Assembly (NCBI GenBank): GCA_948470475.1
Contig: OX419338.1
Coordinates: 32,173,382 to 32,237,381 of the forward strand
Direction: 5' to 3'
Length of the DNA: 64,000 bases
Origin: Galaxea fascicularis
Lineage: Eukaryota; Cnidaria; Anthozoa; Scleractinia; Euphylliidae
The notes below the pieces were generated by a model, which had not been told where the DNA came from, did not search any database, and worked only from the letters and a program-made list of their open reading frames with translations. The position numbers and the translations under genes are program-made. Positions 46,007 through 56,829 of this stretch are shown here, piece by piece. Each line of letters opens with the position of its first letter. The first letter of the stretch is position 1.

Positions 46007-46581
46007 GACGGACAGGTCATACAGGCGGTTCCAATCGCTTTCAGCGTCAGGGCTAGTTTCCAGTACTTTGAAATTTTGTTGTGTTCTAGTTTGTCGTTGT
46101 GAACCAGAAATAGGTTGTTGTGTTCTGGAAAAGATCATATAGTGTTCTCAAAAAGATTGTTGTGTTCCGAAAAAGATTGTTGTGTTCTGAAAACGATTGT
46201 TGTGTTTCAGAAAGGAAATTGAGTTGTGTTTTGCCCCTGTGGGCCACCGTACGTATGCGACTCAACGTAGAACAAAGTTGTGCCGTGTGAATGCTCCTAC
46301 AACTCTTCTACCACAGACGCACGCGGCTTAAAATTCGTCGTAGGATTTTGAATCATGTTTTATAGTCGTAAGTATAGGTAATATCGAATGACAAGTGTCG
46401 TATACGATTTTTTGCATGGCGCGAGCAGCGCGCGCTACAGATGTTGCATGGGACAGTCGTAAGCAAAAATCGTACCGTCTAAATCGCCCTTTTGAAAAAA
46501 AAAATACTCGAGTAAATCAGTCTGTGTTCGAATCACAACCATTTGATTGCGACGTTTCCCGCCTTAGCTAGTTCGTACGAA

Positions 46582-46819
46582 ATGCTGACGTTTTCAGCCT
46601 CCGAACAGCCATATTCTGCTGAAGATTCAGATTTCACCTCAGGCACTGATTTGCCAGGTAGGAGATGAAGAAGGCGTAGCTGGTAGCAGTAGCGAGGGAT
46701 TAAGGCCGGTTACCCCTTCATTTCTTGAACGATGGGAGGACCGACACGTTCGTTTGTTAGCCTGCTACTCCGAATTTAAACACCTACTAGGCAAAGGAAA
46801 AACCAACAACATGTCATGA
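46582..46819 (+). pseudogene. Myb/SANT-like domain relic
   Basis: After a short ATG frame and a frameshift near 46658, the sequence reads FLERWEDRHVRLLACYSEFK and HLLGKGKTNN, matching the first helices of Myb/SANT-like DNA-binding proteins linked to Harbinger-type elements in invertebrates. It stops at TGA; the rest of the domain is missing. Confidence 0.5.
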
Positions 46820-46926
46820 TCTTCTTCTTCTTTGAATAATTCTTCTTCGTATAATTCGTCACTCAGTTCGTCTGTCGCAAAAATAAACAAAACATCCGCG
46901 TTCACCATCTTAACAATAACCGGAAA

Positions 46927-47089
46927 ACGAATCGTGGAAGAGATTTCCACACAGCCCCATACATTAATTCTACATGCATCACTGTCATACTAACACTGTT
47001 CCAAAAGCGAATAGAGTCTAAGTCATAAAATGCATGTTTAATTAATGCTGGGGCTGTGCGGAAATCTTTCCCGAATCGTAAATGGTGAA
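46927..47089. mobile_element. 163-bp hairpin MITE
   Basis: Arms ACGAATCGTGGAAGAGATTT... and ...AAATCTTTCCCGAATCGT, pairing over about 45-50 bp through CACAGCCCC and ATTAATT. Confidence 0.65.
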
Positions 47090-48223
47090 GGTCGTCTCTA
47101 GTTCTCGTTGGAAAAACCCTACTCACATTGTTTTGAAAACGTGATCTGTTTGGTAAAAAAAAAATAGAATAAGATACTTCTCACTATTTTAGGAAGCATG
47201 ACAATAGCGACGAACACTATTACTAAAAATAGATCGACCCCCTAAGTGACTCAGACAAGATTTGTTGTATGCACAAAGGATTTTGCGTGAGCGCGATGTG
47301 TTTTGGAAAAGAAAAATTAGCGAAATCGACACAAAAGGACCCGAAAACGTTCCATGAGCTTCAGTTATAAATAAAAGGCCATACTGCGCTGTGGAGTGCA
47401 ATCTTAGATCTGGATATCCAGAAATTGTCCTTAAATCCGTAAATTATTCGAAGTGCCTACCGAAATCCGATCGTCTCACCTTCATTGAGTGCTACGAAAT
47501 AGGGATCATCCCCCCGAAATAGTATCCGACTTATTTCTCAAAACATAATGTACTTTTGGACTAAACTGAGGCATTTCATGTATCTCATATGACTAAGATG
47601 TGCTGCTCTCTATATTGGAGAAGATGTAAAAATCTGTCCAATTCACATGGAATTTCCAAATGATCAAGCTTATAGCATGCCTGTATCAACAGACAACCGG
47701 CGAATTCGTTTTGGCCTTCTGTAAAACCTTGAGTTTCTGTTTTTACCATTCACAGCTCCAATCAAATATTCGGCACTAAAACATGTGGGGACTTACCCTG
47801 CTAGCAGAGGATTGGATAAAAAAAACTTCTGCAAGCAGGGTGTTAACATTTGAGAGTCGGCCACGTGGAGACAACAAAATCGCCGCTATTTTCCAAGCAC
47901 TAGCCGACCTAATACATAATTGCCAGGTTTTCTCTTCGACATCAAGCTGCATATTCCATCTTTTCGCCAAAAAGTAGTTAAAGGCACATTTGCAAGCTTA
48001 CGGCCCGACTCTGCCATACAAAATTCTCAAACAGACATCGCCGTGAGTCGTTTGTTTGTCTGAGTCTTCACTGGGGGTGAAAATCCGTGACGTCATTAGT
48101 GCACAGCGCTATTCTAATTTGTCACATGTTCAAACGAGTCTGGACACGACTACATTCTTGGGTGTTTTACCCAGAACGTAGTTTTCTCAGTTCAGTTCGG
48201 TTCAGCCCGACAACCATACCACA

Positions 48224-49342
48224 ATGACAGACTGGAAAGCAAACTGCGTCGTTTTATTTGTCCTCTCAGCTATCTTGTCTGGTTCAGCCTCAGATGAAAA
48301 AGTGGCAAAGCATAACAGCTGCAAGAAGGTCTTGGCGCAAGTGGCAAATTCCCTCGCTGCTGAGAAAATAGGAAATGTGTCTTCGAAGGCACGTTTTGAA
48401 GTCTGCGCGGAAGAGGGCGGAGAGATATTCTATTGTCCAGGGGATGAAATATGTTGCACACCTGGGGATCCAGCGAGTAAATGTTGCCCCGCAGATCATC
48501 CGCTTTGTGTACCCAAGGTAAACCCAGAATACTGCTGCCCAGTTGGATATCCAAAGCTATGTGGGCCATATTGTTGCGAGGAAGATAGCTTCTGCTGCAA
48601 CGAGGAAACCTGCTGTGAAAATGAAGGCGCTTGTTGCGGGGCTCAGTGTTGCGAGGAAAGCGACTTTTGCTGTAATGGCGCAAGCTGTTGTGATAGCGTA
48701 GACGCCTGCTGTGGAGGTCAGTGTTGTCCAGATGACGCTCCTTGCTGCAAGCAAGATGAAACTTCAGCATGCTGCGACAAAGTTACCATGGGCTGTTGTG
48801 ATGGATACGGATGTGTTGCTCCGTGCCAATCCCAGTTTGATGCTATAGGATGCCAACTGTCAAGCCTGTCTCTTGATGATAAACTTTCGGAGGTACCACA
48901 CGCATTACCGAAAAACCTTTATCGAATACTGCGCCCGGACGAGAATCCGAAGGGAATTGTCGCCAAAAATGCAGGTGCCCAGAAAACAGTTTTGTCGCAT
49001 GTCAACTGCGGAAGTCGGCCTAATTACGCTTCGCAGTTCATATCAACATCAGCATCCTTAGACGTGGCCAAGTACTATAAAAAAAAAGGTGAGGAAAAAG
49101 GTTTGACTGGATTGAGAATTTGTGAGTTTGAAGTAGATAAGCTGCCCTCAACTAGCGAGATCGTGGACCTTACAACCGAGGAGAACCGAGACAAGTACCT
49201 GGGAAATGCTGTGTGCAAAAACTATGCCAAGGCATCAGCGGAGGTCCTTCTTCTATGCAGTGTGCCAGTTCCATGTACGGTCGTTGATCCGCCACAGAAG
49301 CGTGAAAGGAAGACGTTTGTGGGTACTAAACACGAACTTTAG
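48224..49342 (+). CDS. Secreted Cys-Cys-rich protein with ADP-ribosyltransferase-like domain and KHEL terminus (paralogue B)
   Basis: An intronless 372-residue protein with a signal peptide (about 1-22). The CC-rich region at 61-210 contains two consecutive modules of the form CC-x5-CC-x4-CC-x5-CCG-x-Q (about 117-141 and 142-166), where paralogue A has one. The linker is short and not repetitive. The C-terminal domain (230-357) has Arg234 in LYRI, His259, FISTS at 272-276 and Glu340 in SAEVLL, the order expected for an R-S-E ADP-ribosyltransferase fold. The protein ends KHEL, which resembles KDEL-type ER retrieval signals; paralogue A lacks it. ATG is preceded by ACCACA, a fair start context. 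Enzyme activity, target and retrieval are inferences. Confidence 0.82.
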   Translation: MTDWKANCVVLFVLSAILSGSASDEKVAKHNSCKKVLAQVANSLAAEKIGNVSSKARFEVCAEEGGEIFYCPGDEICCTPGDPASKCCPADHPLCVPKVNPEYCCPVGYPKLCGPYCCEEDSFCCNEETCCENEGACCGAQCCEESDFCCNGASCCDSVDACCGGQCCPDDAPCCKQDETSACCDKVTMGCCDGYGCVAPCQSQFDAIGCQLSSLSLDDKLSEVPHALPKNLYRILRPDENPKGIVAKNAGAQKTVLSHVNCGSRPNYASQFISTSASLDVAKYYKKKGEEKGLTGLRICEFEVDKLPSTSEIVDLTTEENRDKYLGNAVCKNYAKASAEVLLLCSVPVPCTVVDPPQKRERKTFVGTKHEL

Positions 49343-49722
49343 GTGGAATATTTCATCGTTGGTGACATAAATTTGTTAGCTTGTTGTTTGCGTGGAGGAA
49401 GTGATTCAATGTCAAAAATTGCCCAAGTCGGTCGGAGTGAATATGCATCTTTAGGCTATTGACAGTTGACGGCATTTCTCTATCTCTGCTACAGTTATCA
49501 TGTATTCCTATTTAGCCGGGATTATCCTCAGTTATTCGCCTAGACTTATGAAAACGTAATTCTCTACAAATATTCATTTTAGTTACAAACAGGAAACCGG
49601 AAGTTAGTTTCCGGCTTGTGTTTATAATTTTTCCGAGAATTTCAAATTAAAATGGACTATGAAGTTATTTTTTCATGACAAAGCTACCTACGTATGACTG
49701 TAAAGCAACTAACTAGGATTTT

Positions 49723-49728
49723 AATAAA
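49723..49728 (+). terminator. Polyadenylation signal of paralogue B
   Basis: AATAAA about 380 nt beyond the stop of the 48224-49342 gene; the nearest canonical hexamer noticed. Confidence 0.4.
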
Positions 49729-49799
49729 CTTTGCCATCACTCGCGTCTGCATAAACCCGTTCCCGTGAGTCAAGCTGGAATTGTTGTGATAGCTTACAT

Positions 49800-50750
49800 G
49801 AGGTGTATTCTGGGATTGATACCCGCATGGTATCATGGTTGATTAAACATGGCGTTCATCAAGAAACACGTGTAGTCTCATGTAGTTTACTCGAAACTAC
49901 AGTAGTGTTTAACCGAACAACGCGACAGGAATCAGCGCGTCAATCTCGCAAAATTGAAGAAATTTATCAGCTATCAGTCCTGAGAGCTGTTTGAAACAAT
50001 TGACTTTTTTTGTAAGTGCTTTGGCAATTTGAAAATAGAAATTTTTCCGCGGGTTACGTAAAAATCGTACAGCTGGCCGAGGGCGTCATATTTTGTGACA
50101 GGAAAAAACTCGAAGAGGCAAAGTCGACGAAATAGGAGGGTCATGCTTTTGTGAAAAGGTAAGTGTTCTTTTCATTATAATTTATATATAATAAATATTA
50201 CTCTTTTTTAAATAATAATGGCTGTGTTTTACAAGTATTAAACAGTTTTTTTCAGTGTTCATGATGTTTTTGTCTATGGAACTACAATCTACTGAATGAA
50301 AACATGAGCAATAAGGTTACAAATGAACAAATAAACTCTATCAGACACACAGTGATTGTAATTACTGCTATTCTATCAGACAGTCTTTATCATCCAAAAG
50401 GCGGATGAAATTCATCATAACCAAGGGTTAATACTGTTTATAATGATTAAAAATTAATTATTATATCTCAACTATCTTACGTCATCTAGCTTTGTGAATG
50501 AAAGAAATGACCTGTCGTTTTTTAAAGCCCTTTCACAATTTAAACGAGCAGAAGACAAATCTGTTGTCATGGCATTTCAAATTCTGTTTATCAAGGAATG
50601 AGCCCCTAAAAAAATTTGTTATTGATAGCACAGCCATTATTATTAAGCCGGGTTAGAGGCAGAATTTCAATGTTCCATTCATGCAAAGAAAAAGATGTTT
50701 AATTATACAAGGGTATATTCATTATTTTCTTAAAGCGAGGCTGGTTAAAG
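49800..50750. other. Intergenic; possible non-coding first exon
   Basis: No coding gene. A donor-like AAAAG/GTAAGTG at 50158 and an acceptor-like TTCTTAAAG near 50736 could frame an untranslated exon of the relic that follows. Confidence 0.25.
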
Positions 50751-50753
50751 TGG

Positions 50754-51723
50754 ATGGAGAACTGTTGCATTTGTGGAGGGAGCTTAAGCGATGGCCAGCT
50801 TGTTGTTGTGTTGACACAGAAGGGTAGCGATAGTGTTAACCGTGTAAGTGACACATGTGGTGACCACGAAGTTCAAGCCCAAGTTGGTCAGAGCGTTCAT
50901 CAGAAATGCCGCCGAGATTTCTGTAGGTCGAAAAACTCAACTTCAAAGATAATTGAAGAACAACCAGCTATAGGTCGACATTCTGTCAAGCCAAGATTCA
51001 ACACAAAAAACACTGTTTCTTTTGCGGCCAACCTGCAAAAAATGACGGATGAAAAAGGGGAAATGACGTCATTCCTGTGAGAACGCAAGACTTCCAAGAT
51101 TCTATAGCTCAGATCTGCAAAGAAAGAAATGATGAATGGTCTGAAATAGTGTTAGGCAGACTAGAGTACGCTCAAGATCTGCATGCAGCAGATGCTGTTT
51201 ACCATCAAGCATGCAGCGTTAACTTTTGTACAGGTAAGCAGGTCCCTCTGCAACACTGTAGTGATGATGGCTCAGACAAGGACACAAAGCAACCGCAGCA
51301 GGGAAGGCCAGTTGACACTGGTAAGGCTATGGCATTCTGAAAGTTGTAAAGTTCCTAGAGGAGAATGATGAGGAGCAAATTACAATAACTGATCTTGTCA
51401 ACAAAATGCAGGAGTATCTAGATTCCTTGCAATATACCAAGTTCTGCCAGAAAGTGGTCACAGGGACAACATTGGTGCAGCCAGAGAGCCTTCCACCTAC
51501 GTCCGCAGCCACTGGGTATCACAGTCTCAGAGTATACCTCCAAATTCAGCAGTGGAAAGGTGTACCGCTGGAGGCAGAAGACTGGGGCTGGAAGTTGATG
51601 GATGGAAAACTGCTTCCAATTACATTGGACCAGCCACCAGCACACGAATCCCTCCTAGAAATGGTTAGATGCAACTGTAGCGCGGGGTGCAGTACACAGA
51701 GGTGCAAGTGCAGGAGTTTGTAG
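50754..51723 (+). pseudogene. Decayed multicopy cnidarian-type CxC protein gene
   Basis: Three frame segments form one ancestral protein: MENCCICGGSLSDGQ... (50754-51080), RTQDFQDSIAQICKERNDEW... (to about 51333), then KVVKFLEENDEEQ...KFCQKVV...WGWKL ending in a CxC metal-binding motif CNCSAGCSTQRCKC. Frameshifts lie near 51070 and 51333. Compared with what I remember of this intronless multicopy family, a large middle part is missing between EYLDS and KFCQKVV. Function unknown; TE association suspected. Confidence 0.55.
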
Positions 51724-51779
51724 AGGTCAAAGCTGCACCAATTCCACCGCACCAGACCTTGATGACTCAAATGATGACT

Positions 51780-54040
51780 AAAAGCTGGTGTTTTTGTAAT
51801 ATAGTCATTGTATTGGTTGTTGTAATCTCAAGAATTTATAATGCATCATCCTAGCCTTGACCAAAGTTTACAGCATAGATGAAGGTAGGATAAATGTTGT
51901 ATTTCATTTTTTCAATAATTCTAAAGTTAAGTAAGAAGAGAAAACTTCAGGTGAGAACATGAGCAATTCAAAGTCTAAGTTCAGTTGCCTTGTTTAAAAT
52001 GGCTTTTAATTATGTAAAAATAATTAAGGGAGAATCAATTTAAGCTGAAAGGAAGTAAACTTTTTGTAATAGCTTGTGTGTTATTGCGAAGAAGTGTATT
52101 TTCCACAACTAAGCACCCTGTGCAAATATAGCTGGAGTACTTATATTATTTCAAAAGGGACTTTTTCATTTTCTCTCAACTGGAAGAACACAAAAACAAC
52201 TAGTTTATTGTTATACAAGCCTCTTAGGTAGAGAAAAACGCAATAAAAAGATTTTTTGATAAAACGTGAGTGCAAATGTATAGGGTACCCTGTGGAAAAA
52301 GTTCACAATTTTAAATGCTAAATTTTGGCGTGTTCCCCTTAACGGATTTTGGGGGATTTTTAGTATGTTACTAAGTGGACCATCCTCAAATGAATGGCAG
52401 TGAGAAAAATTATGTTGCAATTTGTTTGATCACAAACCGTAGATTGACTGGACTATAAGTGTGTGACTTATAAGTGTTTTTTCGAGCCACTTTCCACTTC
52501 AGAAGCCCCTAGCCTGGCATCATCAAACTGGTTTGGGGGTAGAAGCAATCCTCTGCAAGAAACCAGAGGTGAAAAACAATTTCACAGCGATTTAGCCGCC
52601 ACGAGTGTATCGCCGAGTCATGACGGTTGAAGAGTGAGGTTGTCTTTCTGGCCTTTCTGAGGATGGATTCCAGGACCTACAGTGTACGAGACCTTTTGGG
52701 AATTTCCTTTGTAGCGCACGAGTCGGAACGACTAAGGAGCTGATTTTAGTCACCCATCTGGGCCTGTTATAAAATAGAGCTGTGTTGGTTTAATATTTTT
52801 ATTTCCTGGAAACATATTGATCCTACATGTAAAAGGAGATCCCCAAGTTCTGATGAAATTTCAGCAAATGGCGTGTGCCGGTCGGTATACGAGAAAAACG
52901 GCTATTTTGCAAAGCCAGATTTCTGTCACCTCTGGTATTAGTCCTTATGCTGGGCAAGGCATTAGGTCATTTGTCTTAATAAAGACATTACTGATAAATG
53001 TGAAACGTAACTAATGAGTGTGCGATGGCAAATTTTTCTCTCCAGTGGCCTCATCCCGCGGGAACGGCCACTCCAAATCCCGGCAACACATGTTTCATTA
53101 AGCGGCTTTATTAGCAGATATCTAAGCATCCCATTCGGTATATGACGGTTAACTTAGCAAAAGACACAACATGAATCGATAAAACAACGATTAACAGACA
53201 ATTTTAACGGTTAACAACAGATGCTAAGCAAGACAATAGACTATCAGTTCTCTTTTGTGAAAAACCACTGTTAACCGTTGTTAATCGTTGAAATGCCAAT
53301 TGTTCGTCCTGTTAATCGTCCCAAATCCAAGTATCTAACCCTATTAATCATTGTGTGGATCCAGAAATGACATATTTGGTTTTCCTGTGAGGCGATAGCA
53401 GCATTTAGTCCACTGCAACACACGATTCACACTCGCGAGACTTGTGTCACGCACGGAACACATTGTGACAAGAAAATTATGTAATTACGTGACTTAAACG
53501 TCCTTCGGTGTTAATCCCAAGAGCATCGCTTTGCTGTAACCTGTTTGGCACTAACAAATGTGCATTTTACACCTAACTACTGAAACAGTTTGTATCTTTT
53601 ACTTTGGTGAAATGGTGACGAACATAGCGTCATCGATGGCCTCGATAGCTTTCGCAAGCCAAGAAAGTTGTATCAGTTTTGCTATTGGGCATGCTGAAAA
53701 TCAGTTTCTAGGCCAATAGTGTGTATTGCAGGCACTGTTAAGTACACGTTTCCACCACCTTCACAGCTTCCACTCCCTTATCGAGTGCTGAAAATGCAAT
53801 GTTCAACTGTCTTTGTGCGTCAATTTAGCCCGTATTAAACATGCTACTCTCCATTGTTACTTTAACAGCAGAGAACCATCAAGGCAAATGCTTTCTAGGA
53901 GTCTCAAAAAATACGCATAGTTTCTCTAAATAAGACATAACCTCTTGTTTAATCAACTGGAGTTTTTAAGGACCACATGTTCCAATAATCAATTGCAAAA
54001 GCAGCTTACTGGAGTGCGTGCGTCACACGTTTTCCACAAC
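51780..54040. other. Intergenic, no gene recognised
   Basis: AT-rich. Short inverted motifs CAACGATTAACA / TGTTAATCGTTG around 53190-53300 hint at an old hairpin element. No supported coding region. Confidence 0.4.
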
Positions 54041-54050
54041 TTCACTGTTA

Positions 54051-54327
54051 TACAATCTTGGACAAAACTACTTGAGAAAACTGGCCTCTTCGCGCCCAAA
54101 AATCGTTCACGAAAACCTCTGACTCAACAGTATTACTATAGTAACTTCCCCCTCCCCCTCCCCCTATTCAATGTTGAATTTAGGAAGCCGCAATTCTTAG
54201 GCAAACGTTTAGGAGCCGCAAACAACATTGAATTGGGGGAGGGGGGGTGGTGAAACTCGGTTGTTAGTGTTCTCACAAAAAGAGACTTTGGAGCTCAATT
54301 TTCTCAACGGTTTTGTCCAAGATTGTA
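54051..54327. mobile_element. 277-bp MITE with G-rich inner stem
   Basis: Terminal repeats TACAATCTTGGACAAAAC and complement; an inner inverted repeat pairs CCCCCTCCCCCTATTCAATG (about 54150) with a matching G-rich tract near 54230. TA at each end suggests a mariner-type target. Confidence 0.65.
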
Positions 54328-55139
54328 GCGTGGCAATTTTGGCTTGTTTTGACTCGTAAATAATGCAATCAGTACAATATTTTGCCAGCAGGACTGGGTG
54401 GCTCGACACTCCACACACCGAAAGCTATGACATAGAAATTGGCGGACTTCCATGTCGCCGTTATCAAGGAATTACCCAGAATTCATTTCGCTCTTGACGA
54501 CGAACCTTTCGGATGAGTGGGGATAGTTCTACTTCAGTAGCTTTTCCACGGCGTGCTAAACAAGTGAGCAGAAAAATGTGGCAGAGAATTAAAGTGCTGG
54601 AGCTGAACTTTACTGCAAATATCGTTTTTGGCCACCAGGGGGAGCTTTTGTATCCGAAACTTAAAAACAAAAATCGTATATTTTGGTGTTGTCTAAGGGC
54701 GTTCACTTCGGACAGTTTGGGTTTTGTAGGAAACCAAACAGTCATGTTCAATGGAAATCGGCCATTGTAGCGCATTTATGGGGTGTTAAAATTCAAAGCA
54801 CAAACCATTTCAAAGTATCAATGCCTCATTTCAACTTTCCAATTCTTAAAGAGTAACCATGCGTCTGTAGAATGTACAGGTCGATATAGACCCATACATT
54901 TAAAGGCGTGACAAGAAAAAGTTAACCCTTAAACCCTAAGTATGATTAGCATCAAATTTCCCCTTCATGCTCTATAAAACAGAGGGGTCACAAGAATTAA
55001 AGACAAGATCACACAACACGAATTTGCTTATTATTTTAACAATTTCTCCCTACTACTTCTATAGGAAAAGTGTAGCGACAAGAAATGAGAATTCAAATTT
55101 TGATCTTGGGGGATAAAAGGTTGAAGAGTACGCCGGGTT

Positions 55140-55680
55140 GAGGGGCGTTTATGTGTGGTTCAATTCTACGTGTTACCATGCTGACATTTAGTATTAATTC
55201 ATTTTCTGTCGCTACCTTTATGTATTCTTATCACCATAATCTTTTACCCAGTAGCTTTCATGACTTGTTCTTAAGTAGTAATCAAGTCCATCAATACGAA
55301 ACTCGACTAGCCTCTCAGTATAGACCTCATTTTTGTAGAACAAATATAAAGCAATTCAGTATCCTTTACCGAGGACCTAAAATCTGGAATTCGTTGCCTG
55401 TTTCACTAATTAGCTCTCCTTCTATATTTATTTAAAAAAATAAATAAAGAAAGAATTATCTCACTGACAGCCGATCTGTTGCTTAATTTTCTAATCTTGT
55501 TCACTCTGCACTCAGCCATGAATTTAGTTCGCTAGGTAGTTGAAGGAAGCCTATTAATATAAACTTCAAGCTGCGTTAGGCTTCCTTGTCACATTAATTT
55601 TTATAATTTAATTAACAACTTTTATTGATGTTGTATAAGGTTTTATGAGTGGCTAAATAAATAAATAAATAAAATAAATG
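55140..55680 (+). mobile_element. Non-LTR retrotransposon 3' fragment
   Basis: The frame ending near 55435 reads FMYSYHHNLLPSSFHDLF and YETRLASQYRPHF, ILYRGPKIWNSLP, the conserved C-terminus of LINE ORF2 proteins, followed by a 3' UTR and an (AAAT)n tail at about 55654-55680. Confidence 0.75.
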
Positions 55681-56501
55681 CTTCCCCCGGGCACCCCCGA
55701 GGATTTGCGATTTTGTCTTACTTGGCGGTCTATTCTCCACCCCCGGGCAGACAGAAAAAGACAATTCTCCATCCCCGCGTGGCTCCTCCTGAATCACAAA
55801 TATGTCATTTTAATTTGTGTAAAAAGTTGACATAACAACATTGATTTCGAACAATAGTAAAAACAAAGTTTTGCCGAAAACGTAAACGCTTTTCTAGAGG
55901 TTTTGAACAAAAGGATACTACTTTTTGAAAAAGAAAACTGACGAAAAAACTGTAACCGCACTAGTAGGTAAATACCACATTAATGAAACCGGGAGTTTTC
56001 GATTATATTTAAATTACGTTTTAATTGCTTCCGAGTCAAATGAATACTTTTAATAGAGCATTAAAATTTCTGGCTTTTCACAGTTTGAGTCAACTGCCAT
56101 TTTAACAACCAGAGGACTGAGCAAAATACTAAACTCAGAGGACCGGTATTTATGGATATTCTCCACGCGGTTCGGCGCCATCGTGAACCGAGAAGTGTCT
56201 GCTTTACAAGAACAACGAGGAGTTATTTTCGAATTGCCCGGTCCCCTTCCCCCGGGGAAAAGACAGCTTGAAGTTCCCCACCCCCGGGACCGAAGGACTG
56301 GACTTGCCCCGGGTGTTGATGGTTGCAGGTAAAATTCAACCATGCATTGCAATGACATGGTTGAGATTTGGAGAAATGACGTCACAAGTAGCGTGATCTG
56401 ATGTTCATACCACGGTGTCGTATGGAATGCCATAGCTGAAAGAATAAAATGCTCTTCTTTGGCTTCATTCAAAAGAAAGTTGAATTGATTATTGGGATAT
56501 A

Positions 56502-56820
56502 CAGTCAAACCTCCCGCAGGTGATCACTTACAAAAGGTTACGCCCATGGGATCTAAAGTTCCAATGCTTTCATCCATCAAGACTGTTTCGGGAAACACTT
56601 CTTGAAACTTTGAAAGTGAGATTTTTGTCTGCGCCCAGGAGAGATATAGCAGATTGTGCGTTAAGTGTTCACCTTTAAAACCAATAGAAAATTTCAAACA
56701 GTCGTCTCTAAGCGAGTCGTCGCTTATGAGAGGTTTTATTTGTGGTGCTGACTTGAAAACTATTGCTATTTTGGAAACGTCGTCGCTTTTGAAAGGAGGT
56801 CGCAAAGGGAGATTCAACTG
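56502..56820 (+). mobile_element. 319-bp mariner/Tc1-type MITE
   Basis: Terminal repeats CAGTCAAACCTCCC...GGGAGATTCAACTG flanked by TA on both sides. Internal subterminal motifs contain GTCGTCGCTT repeats. Confidence 0.7.
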
Positions 56821-56829
56821 TACCTTTAT

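Larger units (their letters stand above)
43261..46251 (+). mobile_element. 2,991-bp IS3EU-like DNA transposon, 6-bp target duplication
   Basis: Flanked by CGTATG (43255-43260 and 46252-46257); the undisrupted MITE at 25459-25464 has one CGTATG. Terminal repeats start TACGGTGGCCCACAGGGGCA and similarity extends about 230-270 bp inward. They contain arrays of AACACAACAATCTTTTT-type subterminal repeats, likely transposase binding sites. It carries a decayed DDE transposase (plus) and a zinc-ribbon frame (minus). The superfamily is inferred from the 6-bp duplication and the integrase-like transposase. Confidence 0.8.
25524..46322 (+). repeat. Segmental tandem duplication, copy 2
   Basis: Starts at the sequence found at 5919 and runs through the MITE at 43217-46490 up to CACAGACGCAC near 46322, where copy 1 was cut. 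It carries its own insertions: 33956-34362, 35155-35529, 36300-37994 (replacing about 3 kb of copy 1), 38081-39866 and the IS3EU-like element 43261-46251. Confidence 0.8.
43217..46490 (-). mobile_element. Full-length inverted MITE split by an IS3EU-like transposon
   Basis: AGGGCGATATAGACGG at 43217 and CCGTCTAAATCGCCCT ending at 46490 are its termini. Removing 43261-46251 and one copy of CGTATG restores continuity with the half element at 25414-25523. Confidence 0.8.

Noticed and set aside
54513..54770. 85-codon plus-strand frame
   Set aside because: Open but with no homology I recognise and an overlapping antisense frame of similar length; not distinguishable from chance.
56050..56508. 152-codon minus-strand frame
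   Set aside because: Runs through GC-rich repeat-like sequence with no domain and no splice or start context.
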